NCBI GenBank assembly: GCA_947488435.1
Contig: CANKZG010000001.1
Location: 1,356,308 to 1,420,307, forward strand
DNA length: 64,000 nucleotides
Origin: an uncultured Flavobacteriaceae bacterium
Lineage (GTDB): Bacteria; Bacteroidota; Bacteroidia; Flavobacteriales; Flavobacteriaceae
Direction of reading: 5' to 3'
Part shown: one piece after another, positions 17,232-25,959 of the stretch
Layout of the letters: each line of letters opens with the position of its first letter
Numbering within the stretch: the first letter of the stretch is position 1
Position numbers and translations under genes: made by a program
Notes under the pieces: model-generated
Seen by the model: only the letters and a program-made list of their open reading frames with translations
The model's database searches: none
Told to the model about the DNA's origin: nothing

Positions 17232-18812
17232 TTAGTATGTTTCAAAAACGGTTGTGTATGGGGTTTTGAGTGTCAGTTTCTTTTCATTAGCAACTTGAGT
17301 TATTACTTTGATAATCGTTTTGTCTTTTATCATGGCAATACCTTTTTCAATATCATCAGCAAACACGCGATCTTTATTGGCGAAAGAGACCTTTTGCCGT
17401 ACTTTTTTATGAATCTCATCCAACAATAATCCCGATTTCAAGGGTTTTCTAAATTCGAATGCTTGAGCTGCCGTTAACAATTCTATAGCCAGTATTTTTT
17501 CTACATTCTCAATGACTTGAATTGCTTTTCTGCCACCAATAGAGCCCATACTTACATGGTCTTCTTGCCCTAAAGAAGTGGGAATACTATCTGCACTAGA
17601 TGGAAAACAGAGTCCTTTATTTTCACTAGCCAAAGCTGCGGTTGTATACTGTAATATCATATACCCGGAGTTAATTCCAGTATCTTCCATCAACAATTTT
17701 GGAACACCTGGGCTATTACCTTCTAAGGCTAAATAAATTCTTCGATCGGAGATATTGCCAATTTCTGATGCTGCTAAGCAAGCATAATCAATAGCCATAG
17801 CCAACGGCTGTCCATGAAAGCTCCCTCCGCTTATCGTAAGGTCTTCATCAATGATTATAGGGTTATCCGTTACAGAATTAAGTTCAATTTCCAATAATTC
17901 TTTTAGATGTAACCAAGCATTTCTAGATGCACCATGTACCTGTGGAATGCATCGTAACGAATAAGGGTCCTGAACGCGATCGCAATCGTGATGATTTTCC
18001 ATGATTTCCGATCCTTTTAATAACAGTTTTATTCTTTTAGCAACATGTATATTTCCTTTATAAGGTCGAAGGGCATGTAATTCATCATAAAATGGCTTTA
18101 TAGAGCCTTGTAAGCCTTCGATCATCATGGCTGATATGATATCAGCTTGTGCTAAGCAATTATGTAGTTGTGCTACTACCTTGATGGCATGAGCTACAAT
18201 AAACTGCGTTCCATTGATAAGCGCTAAACCTTCTTTTGGCCCTAATTCTAGAGCTGCTAAGCCAGTTTTCTTTAAAAAAGATTTAGCACTCATAACTTTG
18301 TCTTTATAAGTGACCTTTCCCAAGCCTATAAGCGGAAGAAATAGGTGAGAGAGTGGTGCTAAATCTCCAGAAGCTCCAACAGAACCTTGGGAAGGTACAA
18401 TTGGGATAACATCATTATCAATATGCCATAGAATACGATCTAGTGTGCTAAGCCGAATGCCCGAATGCCCTTTTGCCAAGGATTGAACTTTTGAAATGAG
18501 CATTAATTTTGCAATTTCCTGTGGGATCGATTTTCCTACTCCCACACTATGACTTTGCAAAATGTTAGTTTGTAATATTTTAGTTTCTGCTTTAGAGATT
18601 TTTGTAGTGCATAATGGTCCAAAACCGGTATTAATGCCATACACAGCTTCTCCTTTTTCCACAATTGCCTCAACAATTTCTCTATTCTTGATAATTTTTT
18701 TTCGAGCGGTCAGAGATATTTCACCTTTCGTTTTTCCGCTAGCAATAGCTATAGCAGTTCCTGCGGTAAGGTAATCTTCTCCAAAATGAAACGATTTTGA
18801 TTTAGAAATCAT
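17232..18812 (-). CDS. hutH: Histidine ammonia-lyase
   Basis: The 526-residue protein has the MIO prosthetic-group triad Ala147-Ser148-Gly149 in GSVGASGDLAPLSH, the catalytic Tyr58 region VYGINTGFG, and conserved NGTQF. It deaminates histidine to urocanate and is the first gene of hutHIUG. The promoter must lie in the 78 bp shared with the divergent LysR gene. Confidence 0.94.
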   Translation of the reverse strand: MISKSKSFHFGEDYLTAGTAIAIASGKTKGEISLTARKKIIKNREIVEAIVEKGEAVYGINTGFGPLCTTKISKAETKILQTNILQSHSVGVGKSIPQEIAKLMLISKVQSLAKGHSGIRLSTLDRILWHIDNDVIPIVPSQGSVGASGDLAPLSHLFLPLIGLGKVTYKDKVMSAKSFLKKTGLAALELGPKEGLALINGTQFIVAHAIKVVAQLHNCLAQADIISAMMIEGLQGSIKPFYDELHALRPYKGNIHVAKRIKLLLKGSEIMENHHDCDRVQDPYSLRCIPQVHGASRNAWLHLKELLEIELNSVTDNPIIIDEDLTISGGSFHGQPLAMAIDYACLAASEIGNISDRRIYLALEGNSPGVPKLLMEDTGINSGYMILQYTTAALASENKGLCFPSSADSIPTSLGQEDHVSMGSIGGRKAIQVIENVEKILAIELLTAAQAFEFRKPLKSGLLLDEIHKKVRQKVSFANKDRVFADDIEKGIAMIKDKTIIKVITQVANEKKLTLKTPYTTVFETY

Positions 18813-18830
18813 AAGGAACCATTTAGAAGC

Positions 18831-18853
18831 TTAAAATTATTTATTAATTTTAA
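18831..18853. promoter_or_regulatory. Inverted repeat between hutH and the LysR gene (candidate operator)
   Basis: TTAAAATTA (18831-18839) and TAATTTTAA (18845-18853) are a perfect 9-bp inverted repeat with a 5-base spacer, centred in the hutH/lysR intergenic space. LysR proteins bind interrupted AT-rich dyads between divergent genes, and the centre fits a T-N11-A pattern. The strong AT bias of the region makes chance occurrence possible. Confidence 0.45.
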
Positions 18854-18890
18854 TACTTACCAATACTATTTTTTTACATACTTAATAACT

Positions 18891-19784
18891 ATGAGTTATC
18901 GATTAGAAATACGACACTTTGAATATTTTTTGGCCGTAGCGGAGGAATTACATTATAGAAAAGCTGCCGAAAAGTTGTATATATCCCAACCCGGATTAAG
19001 CAAACAAATCAAACAAATGGAAGAGATTTTGGAGACTAGCTTGTTTGAACGTAATAAAAAGAAGGTTGCTTTAACAGCAGCAGGAACTTATCTTAAGGAG
19101 GAGGTGAAATTTATACTCAATCATTTAGAGCAGTCAAAAAAACAGGTGAAACGAATTGCAAACGGGCAATTAGGTGAAATTCGTATCGGGTTTTTAGGAT
19201 CTGCGATGCAAGAAGTGATCCCTAACCTTTTATTGAAATTACAGCAGCAATTTCCGGAGATTCAAACAAACTTGGAAGAATTATCAAACCGAGCTCAAAT
19301 AAATGCGATTAGCAGTGACCGCTTGGATATTGGATTTGTACGTTTAGCGAGAGTTCCTCAGGGGATGCAGTTGAAAAAAGTCTTTCGGGATACCTTTTCT
19401 CTGGTACTTCCCAAAAATCATGCTTTGGCAGAGCGAGGTTTCAAGGGAATGGAACAGCTATCTAAGGAATCTTTTATTCTGTTTTCTCAAGATTATAGTC
19501 CCTTGTATTTTAATACAGTCATGAGTATTTGTGAAGATGCGGATTTTACACCCATAATATCGCATAAGTCGGTACATGCGCAAACGATTTTTAAGCTTGT
19601 AGAAAACAATTTGGGTATTGCAATCGTTCCAACGGCATTGCAATATGGTTTTCAAATGAATGTTAAGTTTATTGAACTTACTAAAATTCCTCAACGGGCA
19701 GAATTATCTGTAATCTGGAAGACTGATAATCGAAATCCAGTGTTAAAACACTGTATAGATTTGTTGGTTAATCATAACTTGTAA
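18891..19784 (+). CDS. LysR family transcriptional regulator
   Basis: The 297-residue protein has an N-terminal winged helix-turn-helix (LEIRHFEYFLAVAEELHYRKAAEKLYIS, about residues 5-32) and a periplasmic-binding-like effector domain (about 90-295). It is transcribed divergently from hutH with 78 bp between starts, the classic arrangement for a LysR activator of the neighbouring operon. Urocanate or another histidine metabolite would be the expected effector (inference). It could instead control the nitroreductase gene 26 bp downstream. Confidence 0.9.
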   Translation: MSYRLEIRHFEYFLAVAEELHYRKAAEKLYISQPGLSKQIKQMEEILETSLFERNKKKVALTAAGTYLKEEVKFILNHLEQSKKQVKRIANGQLGEIRIGFLGSAMQEVIPNLLLKLQQQFPEIQTNLEELSNRAQINAISSDRLDIGFVRLARVPQGMQLKKVFRDTFSLVLPKNHALAERGFKGMEQLSKESFILFSQDYSPLYFNTVMSICEDADFTPIISHKSVHAQTIFKLVENNLGIAIVPTALQYGFQMNVKFIELTKIPQRAELSVIWKTDNRNPVLKHCIDLLVNHNL

Positions 19785-19810
19785 CCCTAAAGTATTTAAA
19801 TCTAAAATTT

Positions 19811-20374
19811 ATGATTTTTGATCTTATTCAAAAAAGGCGTTCTGTTTTTCCGGCCCAGTATAATGATAAACCCATTGCTCGAACCGATATTGAAAAAATA
19901 TTAGAAGCTGCAAATTGGGCACCAACACATAAAAAAACCGAACCATGGCGTTTTAAAGTGTTTCAGGGAGAGTCTCAGGCAAAGTTGGGTTTGTTTTTGT
20001 CACTCAAATATATGGAGAATGACCCCAAACCTAAGGAGTTTAAGATTAAAAAATTGATTGAAAACCCAAAACGTGCAGGTGCAATAATAGCGATCTGCAT
20101 GCAGCTAGATCCGCTGGAAAGCGTGCCAGAATGGGAAGAGATCGCAGCAGTTGCCATGGCGGTTCAAAACATGTGGTTGTGTTGTACAGAAATGGGTATT
20201 GGCTGTTATTGGAGTTCTCCAGGTTTGATTAAATACATGGATGATTTTTTAAATTTAAATAAAGGAGAACAATGTATGGGGTTTTTCTATATGGGATATT
20301 CCGACGCAGATATTCCGTCAGTGCAGCGAAATTCTATTGCTGATAAAACGGTTTGGATGGATACCTTAGGTTAG
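19811..20374 (+). CDS. Nitroreductase family protein
   Basis: This 187-residue FMN-dependent nitroreductase-fold protein begins with the family's RRSVFP motif and ANWAPTHKKTEPW, and later has MGIGCYWSSPG. It resembles the short NAD(P)H nitroreductase/YdjA group. It is probably transcribed together with the LysR gene. The substrate is not predictable. Its 3' end overlaps the convergent membrane-protein gene by 9 bp. Confidence 0.87.
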   Translation: MIFDLIQKRRSVFPAQYNDKPIARTDIEKILEAANWAPTHKKTEPWRFKVFQGESQAKLGLFLSLKYMENDPKPKEFKIKKLIENPKRAGAIIAICMQLDPLESVPEWEEIAAVAMAVQNMWLCCTEMGIGCYWSSPGLIKYMDDFLNLNKGEQCMGFFYMGYSDADIPSVQRNSIADKTVWMDTLG

Positions 20375-21394
20375 CTTCTTTAATTCTACATGTATAGCGG
20401 CGCTAAAGGCTTCCTTTTTATCGATATGTACGAGTAAAACATCACAGTTTTCTGTATAACCATAGGGTTTTTCGATAGTCTGAGATGTTTTGAAGTGAAT
20501 TGCAATATTGTGATTTGAACTCTCTTTGGATAGCCCTAGATTGCCGGTTTTTTCCCCTTTGATGGTTAATTCAGTATTACAAAATTCTAATGTTTTGATT
20601 TGATTGAGAGGAATTTTTATATCCCCAATAAGACCATTTTTGAGCGTGAGCATACTTGAAGTGAGTACTGATTTTCTTAGCACTAAAGCTTTTATATGTC
20701 CAACAACCATAATTGCACTATAAATACTAGTAATGGTAAGTATCCAAGCTGCTACTTCATTCCATTTCAATAGAAGTGTATGCAGGGTATAACTTTCTAT
20801 GCCAACCACAATTAATAGAGCTCCAGAATAGGCAATATAGGAACTCTCTTTGTAGTTGGTAAATGTCATTAATTCAGTTTTTTTAGGGCGCCAAGCAAAA
20901 CAAGCATAATAAAGCATGCTTATTTCGCTTGCAAAGAAAGAAGCAAATCGTGATGTCCCAAAAACCGTATTTGCACTTAATTTACTGAGACCATAAAAAT
21001 CAATATCTACTTTAGCTGCATTCAATCGAAATGCCCTGGAGATACCATATATTTTATAAATAAAAACAGCAACTACAACAAGCTCCACCATAGGAAGTGT
21101 AATGGTTTTAATTAAATCCAAATGCCTTTGTTGATTTTCAGGTAAAAGAAACGTAGCCAATAGTACGCCAAGGGTAAAAATAGGAACGGCAACGAATAAC
21201 TGAAGCTTATACCTTTTAGCTAAAATAAGGAACAGTACTGGAGCCAGTAGCGTTAAATCATAAACAATTCCTGTTGCCAATTCTGGATGTTTTTTTAAAA
21301 GCGGACTTAACGCAATTGCAACAGAAGAGAGAATTACAGTAAGCGGCAAACCATAAACTACAAGTAGATTCTTTGACAGATATTTTGCGCTCAT
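20366..21394 (-). CDS. Membrane protein of unknown function
   Basis: The 342-residue protein has about seven hydrophobic segments in its first 230 residues and a soluble C-terminal part of about 110 residues. The C-terminal part (SSMLTLKNGLIGDIKIPLNQ) resembles a bacterial PH-like or YcxB-type domain. I do not recognise a named family. It follows the DUF456 gene by 26 bp on the same strand and may be co-transcribed with it. Confidence 0.6.
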   Translation of the reverse strand: MSAKYLSKNLLVVYGLPLTVILSSVAIALSPLLKKHPELATGIVYDLTLLAPVLFLILAKRYKLQLFVAVPIFTLGVLLATFLLPENQQRHLDLIKTITLPMVELVVVAVFIYKIYGISRAFRLNAAKVDIDFYGLSKLSANTVFGTSRFASFFASEISMLYYACFAWRPKKTELMTFTNYKESSYIAYSGALLIVVGIESYTLHTLLLKWNEVAAWILTITSIYSAIMVVGHIKALVLRKSVLTSSMLTLKNGLIGDIKIPLNQIKTLEFCNTELTIKGEKTGNLGLSKESSNHNIAIHFKTSQTIEKPYGYTENCDVLLVHIDKKEAFSAAIHVELKKLT

Positions 21395-21420
21395 GTAGTT
21401 TGAAATGTTTATGTTGTTAA

Positions 21421-21933
21421 TTACGAAAATGAAAACAAAGCGGCTTTATATTCCCATACTTTAGAGATAAATAAACCCAGAAATATTGCCGTTACAATGA
21501 ACTTTAAAAAAGTACCGCTTATAAAACCAATAAAAGACCCAAAGGCAGCTTTTACCGCCGTTTTTTGATCGGATTTATTCAATAATTCGCCAACTAATGC
21601 CCCTACAAAAGGCCATACGACAATACCAAAAACCCCTAAAATGGGAAAGATAATAGCCACAAGCAACCCAGCCATTGTGCCAAACATTCCTGCTCTACTT
21701 CCTCCAAACTTCTTTGTACCCATTGCAGGAATAATATAGTCCAAAATAAAAACCAGAATGGCGATAGCTAATGTAATTCCAAGAAACGTCCAATTTTGGG
21801 GAACGGCTTTTGTTAAATGTAAAAGGAGCAATCCCACCCAGCTTATTGGAGGGCCTGGGAGTACGGGAAGAAAACTTCCTAAGATGCCTACAAACATCAA
21901 GATAAGTCCTAACAAAAATAGAGCAATATCCAT
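21421..21933 (-). CDS. DUF456 domain-containing membrane protein
   Basis: The 170-residue protein has four or five transmembrane helices. It shows the DUF456 pattern: a GSFLPVLPGPPISWVG segment after the first helix and a glycine-rich GTKKFGGSRAGMFG region followed by IFPILGVFG. The frame stays open to 21990, but the ATG at 21933 starts directly at the first helix and is preferred. Function is unknown; the genes upstream on the other strand are the BlaI/M56 set. Confidence 0.82.
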   Translation of the reverse strand: MDIALFLLGLILMFVGILGSFLPVLPGPPISWVGLLLLHLTKAVPQNWTFLGITLAIAILVFILDYIIPAMGTKKFGGSRAGMFGTMAGLLVAIIFPILGVFGIVVWPFVGALVGELLNKSDQKTAVKAAFGSFIGFISGTFLKFIVTAIFLGLFISKVWEYKAALFSFS

Positions 21934-22018
21934 TTTTTTTGAATTTACTATGGGACGATAATAGTGTTGTTTTGTTACAAGATAAAACAAAAATCACGTG
22001 AATTTAAAATAAGTATTC

Positions 22019-22034
22019 AACTAAAAAATTAGTT
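22019..22034. promoter_or_regulatory. BlaI-type operator 1
   Basis: AACTAA-AAAA-TTAGTT is a near-perfect 16-bp palindrome, the first of three copies upstream of the BlaI gene. It overlaps the -33 region of the promoter. BlaI/MecI repressors bind such dyads as dimers. Confidence 0.65.
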
Positions 22035-22059
22035 TAAACTAAATATTTAGTTATATTTG
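22029..22059 (+). promoter_or_regulatory. Promoter of the BlaI-M56 operon
   Basis: TATATTTG at 22052-22059 matches TAnnTTTG exactly, and TTAG at 22029-22032 lies 19 bp upstream in place of the usual TTTG. Transcription would start near 22066, inside or just before operator 3, giving a leader of about 20 nt. Confidence 0.6.
22037..22052. promoter_or_regulatory. BlaI-type operator 2
   Basis: AACTAAATATTTAGTT is a perfect 16-bp palindrome, 18 bp from operator 1 start-to-start, filling the space between the -33 and -7 elements. Repressor bound here should block RNA polymerase. Confidence 0.7.
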
Positions 22060-22069
22060 TTTATTATTC

Positions 22070-22085
22070 AACTAAAAAATTAGTT
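22070..22085. promoter_or_regulatory. BlaI-type operator 3
   Basis: AACTAA-AAAA-TTAGTT is an exact copy of operator 1. It ends 2 bp before the ATG of the repressor gene and covers the likely start of transcription. Confidence 0.65.
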
Positions 22086-22087
22086 AA

Positions 22088-22450
22088 ATGAAACAACTTA
22101 CAAAGGCAGAAGAAGAGGTTATGCAAGTGTTATGGAAGTTGAAAAAATGCAATGTAGCTTCAGTAATTGCAGAACTTCCGGAGCCAAAACCGGCTTATAA
22201 TACGATCTCGACCATAGTTCGTATACTCGAGAGTAAAGGATTTGTTGCCCATCAACAGGAAGGGAAGGGATATTTGTATTACCCCTTAGTTAAAAAAGCA
22301 GACTACAGTCATCAATCTTTACATAAGCTGGCTGAAGGTTATTTTCAAGGCTCTTTTAAAAGTATGGTGTCATTTTTTATGAAGAAAAACGATATCAGTC
22401 TCTCCGAATTGGAAACCATCTTAAAAGAAATTAAAAAGGAAGAAAAATGA
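22088..22450 (+). CDS. BlaI/MecI/CopY family transcriptional repressor
   Basis: The 120-residue protein has the penicillinase-repressor winged helix: LTKAEEEVMQVLWKLKK at the start, YNTISTIVRILESKGFV as the recognition helix region, then a short dimerisation domain ending in LETILKEIKKEEK. It should bind the three AACTAA...TTAGTT palindromes just upstream and repress its own operon until released, classically through proteolysis triggered by the M56 partner. Its stop overlaps the next start by 4 bp. No beta-lactamase gene is nearby. Confidence 0.9.
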   Translation: MKQLTKAEEEVMQVLWKLKKCNVASVIAELPEPKPAYNTISTIVRILESKGFVAHQQEGKGYLYYPLVKKADYSHQSLHKLAEGYFQGSFKSMVSFFMKKNDISLSELETILKEIKKEEK

Positions 22451-23919
22451 TACGCTTTGTTATTGAAATTATATGCTTTCAGTTATTGTTTCTCCTGAGT
22501 TACGATGTTCTTTTGCGAAAAGAAACCTTCTTTGTTTGGAACAGAATCTATTTATTGCTAACTCCAATTTTGGCAATAGCACTACCTGCAATACAAATTA
22601 ATGCTTTTAAAACAACCTTGTCGGATTTACCGGACACTCTTAGTAGTTATGCTAGTTTTCCGGTAGAAACCCTAGTAAGACCTGCTTTACCAGTAGTTGT
22701 TGAGGATTCATTTTCAAAAACTACTACGATCCCAGTTGAATATTTTATTTATGGTGCAGGTATTTTTTTAACGATTCTTTTTTTTCTCACTAAACTTCAC
22801 CGATTACAACAATTCAAGCTTGAAGGAGATATCCGCTATTTCAAAAATTTCACAAGAGTGGTACTTAAACATAGTACTGTTGCTTTTTCTTTTTTAAGAA
22901 CCATCTTTTTGGGAGATCGAATTTTGGAACAAAAAGGCGAATATGAGACTATTGTAAAACATGAACTTGTTCACATTAGACAAAGACATTCTTGGGATCT
23001 ACTTTTTTTTGAATTGCTTCGTATTGTTTTTTGGTTCAATCCACTAATATATATTTATCAATCGCGCATTAGCGAACTGCACGAATATATTGCAGATACT
23101 AAACTGACTAAGAACGGAAAACAAGCACAATATCAATTACTACTTTCGAAGATTTTTGATACGCAAAATGTATCGTTTGTAAATCGGTTTTTTAAATCCT
23201 CGCTATTAAGAAAACGTATTGTGATGTTACAAAAAAACAAATCGAAACGTATTTGGCAACTTAAATACCTTCTATTACTACCATTAGTTATGGGAATGCT
23301 TTTTTATTCGTCTTGCGAACGCGAATCAATTGAAGAAAGTAATATAGAATCATCTCTGGATGATGCTACATTGAATATTATTTTAAACGAGAAGGTTGCA
23401 AGGGATCTAGAAGCCAACGCAGCGAATACATCATTATATTTTAGATCCTATATCACCGAGAAATTTGACTCGAAAGAAATTTTAAGCAAAGAGGAATTTT
23501 TTGAATATAAAATATTATGGAAGATGCAATTTTTAGAATTTGCCCAGAAATTAGCATCTAAATCTCCAAGCTTTAAAGACAACCTTTTGAAAATTGAAAA
23601 CCTACCTCCACCTTCTACAGCAGGTTATATAGACTATGTCAACAAAAAAAAAGTATTTCAAATTTTAGATGAAAATCTAAGAATATCTATTGGAACAAAT
23701 AACATTGAATTGGTAGACCGTAAATCTGCTGATGTATCAAGTACGAATTCTATTGAAGTTGAGAATACAAGGAATCTCACGGGATTAGAGGTAAGGGATC
23801 TTAACAATCGCATCGATATAACCTTTAATACTAACGAGCGTCCTCAACCAATTGTTTTATTTGATAATGATTATGCATTTGTAATAAAGAGAAATAAGGT
23901 AAATAAATTTTTAAACTAA
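22447..23919 (+). CDS. M56 family (BlaR1-like) membrane metallopeptidase
   Basis: This 490-residue integral membrane protein has the zinc motif HELVH at residues 172-176, helices near 5-22, 35-50 and 100-117, and a fourth around 278-295. The C-terminal 200 residues after the last helix are periplasmic and match no penicillin-binding or TonB domain that I recognise. The last helix is followed by YSSC. It is translationally coupled to the BlaI gene, so it is the expected signal-transducing protease. It is a paralogue of the next gene over the first 300 residues. Confidence 0.88.
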   Translation: MIRFVIEIICFQLLFLLSYDVLLRKETFFVWNRIYLLLTPILAIALPAIQINAFKTTLSDLPDTLSSYASFPVETLVRPALPVVVEDSFSKTTTIPVEYFIYGAGIFLTILFFLTKLHRLQQFKLEGDIRYFKNFTRVVLKHSTVAFSFLRTIFLGDRILEQKGEYETIVKHELVHIRQRHSWDLLFFELLRIVFWFNPLIYIYQSRISELHEYIADTKLTKNGKQAQYQLLLSKIFDTQNVSFVNRFFKSSLLRKRIVMLQKNKSKRIWQLKYLLLLPLVMGMLFYSSCERESIEESNIESSLDDATLNIILNEKVARDLEANAANTSLYFRSYITEKFDSKEILSKEEFFEYKILWKMQFLEFAQKLASKSPSFKDNLLKIENLPPPSTAGYIDYVNKKKVFQILDENLRISIGTNNIELVDRKSADVSSTNSIEVENTRNLTGLEVRDLNNRIDITFNTNERPQPIVLFDNDYAFVIKRNKVNKFLN

Positions 23920-23923
23920 AGCT

Positions 23924-25942
23924 ATGATATCTTATATACTAGAATGTATAGCAATTCAGTTGCTATTTCTATTGATTTACGAATTCTTTCTTAAGAAGGA
24001 GACCTTTTTTCAATGGAATAGAGTGTATCTTATAGGCACCTACCTTTTATCACTTTTTTTACCTTGGATAAAGATAGAGGCGATAACTGCTACTGTACCT
24101 AAAGTTTTTCAAGAATATCCTGAATTTCTTTGGAACCTTAATGATACAACACTTATAATGACGCCATCAACGGAATCTAAATTTAATATTTCTTGGGAAT
24201 ATTTGTTGTTATTTGGAGGTATGTTATTGGCGTCCCTATTTTTTGGTTATAAGCTATATCGAATTTATCTACTGAAACAAAGAGGCCAGATACGTTGTTT
24301 TGAGGATTTCACTCAAATCATTATTGAAAATAGTAGTATGGCTTTTTCTTTCTTCAAATCCATTTTTTTAGGGGACAAAATTTTAGGAAAAGAACACAAA
24401 AATATTGTGCAACACGAATTGGTTCATATCAAACAAAAACATTCCTATGATTTAATATTTTTTGAGCTTATGCGCATTGTAGGATGGTTTAATCCCTTGG
24501 TGTATCTGTATCAAAGTAGGGTCTCAGAGTTACATGAATTTATTGCTGATGCGCATGTAGCAAAGAACAATAAAATAGAACAGTATGAATTGTTATTGTC
24601 TGAAGTTTTTCAGACACAAAATATATCATTTATCAATCAATTTTTTAAAACCTCATTAATCAAAAAACGAATCGTCATGTTACAAAAAGCAAAGTCAAAG
24701 AAAGTATGGCAGTTGAAATATCTATTGTTAATACCATTAATTATGGGAATGCTGGCGTATACTTCTGTTGAACAAGAACCTAGCGCATTTAAAAATGCTC
24801 AAGAAATACAACCGGTTATTGAAAATGAAACGACTACAGAAAATAAAGTTGAAAAAAAGCAGAAGGAAAAAGTAGTAGATGTGATTATATCTTCGGAGAA
24901 AGATGGTGTTTTAATTACTCCAGATGATAACATCTCTTCGGTAATTACATCAAAACCTCCTAAAAGTGCTCCAACAGCCAGTGCAGAAATAACGGTAAAT
25001 GATGTTCCCTTTGCAACAGTTGATCAAGTTCCCGTTTTTCCGGGTTGCGAAAATGATGATGATCAAAGAGGTTGTTTTCATGAAAATATGCGAAAACATA
25101 TTCGCAAAAACTTTAAATATCCAATTGAGGCTCAAAAGAAAGGTATTCAAGGGCGAGTTAGCGTATTACTTGTAATAGATAGAGAAGGAGAGATTACAAA
25201 TATAAAAATGCGGGGCCCTGATCCTTTATTGGAAGAAGAAGCAAAACGTATTATGTTGCGCTTACCTCAAATGAAAGCAGGTATTCATAAGGGAGAAAAG
25301 GTGAATGTTGTTTTTTCAATACCAATTACTTTTAAGGTACATTCAAATAATTCAAAATTTGAAATTATCCCTGAAAACCAAATTGCTAACGCCACGATTC
25401 AAAGTTACAATCGGTTGGTTTTGGAACGGCAACGATTATTGAAAAGCACCAATGAAAAAAATCCCGTAATTGTTAATCTAGATCAAAAATTAAATACGTT
25501 AAAATCCGAAATTATCCAAAAATTGGAAAAAGAGTATATTGAAACACTTGAAGAAAAGGAACAACAGGAAATAAATGAATCGCAACATGAACTTGAAGAT
25601 ATCCCATTCGCTGTTGTAGATCAGGTTCCTATTTTTCCTGGGTGCGAAGGAGCTTTAGATAAAACTGCCTGTTTTAATGAAAAAATGCAGACTCATATTG
25701 TTAAAAATTTTAGTTACCCCGCTGTGGCGAAGAAAGATGGTATTCAAGGTAGGGTTACCCTTGTTTTTACCATTTCAAAAACCGGAGAAATTGAAAAAAT
25801 TCGTAAACGTGGTCCTCATAAATTATTAGAAGCAGAAGCAGAACGTATTATTAAAAGACTTCCAAAAATGAAACCTGGAATTCATGAAGGTGAAAAAGTG
25901 AATGTACCTTACTCCATTCCTATTACTTTTAAAGTACATTAG
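23924..25942 (+). CDS. M56 metallopeptidase fused to two TonB C-terminal domains
   Basis: The 672-residue protein repeats the M56 architecture of its upstream neighbour (HELVH at 164-168, helix near 270-285). It then carries two copies of a TonB C-terminal domain, about residues 365-450 and 565-672. Each opens with VDQVPxFPGCE and contains a YP..A...GIQGRV block and a PxMKxGIHxGEKVNV ending. The segment between them (455-560) is charged and probably coiled coil. The tandem domains likely bind a periplasmic or outer-membrane partner rather than drive ordinary TonB transport. The frame is intact with no sign of an accidental fusion. Confidence 0.87.
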   Translation: MISYILECIAIQLLFLLIYEFFLKKETFFQWNRVYLIGTYLLSLFLPWIKIEAITATVPKVFQEYPEFLWNLNDTTLIMTPSTESKFNISWEYLLLFGGMLLASLFFGYKLYRIYLLKQRGQIRCFEDFTQIIIENSSMAFSFFKSIFLGDKILGKEHKNIVQHELVHIKQKHSYDLIFFELMRIVGWFNPLVYLYQSRVSELHEFIADAHVAKNNKIEQYELLLSEVFQTQNISFINQFFKTSLIKKRIVMLQKAKSKKVWQLKYLLLIPLIMGMLAYTSVEQEPSAFKNAQEIQPVIENETTTENKVEKKQKEKVVDVIISSEKDGVLITPDDNISSVITSKPPKSAPTASAEITVNDVPFATVDQVPVFPGCENDDDQRGCFHENMRKHIRKNFKYPIEAQKKGIQGRVSVLLVIDREGEITNIKMRGPDPLLEEEAKRIMLRLPQMKAGIHKGEKVNVVFSIPITFKVHSNNSKFEIIPENQIANATIQSYNRLVLERQRLLKSTNEKNPVIVNLDQKLNTLKSEIIQKLEKEYIETLEEKEQQEINESQHELEDIPFAVVDQVPIFPGCEGALDKTACFNEKMQTHIVKNFSYPAVAKKDGIQGRVTLVFTISKTGEIEKIRKRGPHKLLEAEAERIIKRLPKMKPGIHEGEKVNVPYSIPITFKVH

Positions 25943-25959
25943 ATCACAATAGAATAAGT

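Noticed and set aside
22019-22085. Repeated AACTAA units as a possible CRISPR-like array
   Set aside because: Repeats are 16-bp palindromes with unequal short gaps across a promoter, which fits operators and not spacers.
22088-25942. BlaI and M56 genes as a beta-lactam resistance cassette
   Set aside because: No beta-lactamase or alternative PBP gene is present and no penicillin-binding sensor domain is visible in the M56 proteins.
23924-25942. Frameshift fusion of an M56 gene and a TonB gene
   Set aside because: The frame is continuous, with a plausible linker and two well-formed TonB domains; this architecture is known in Bacteroidota.
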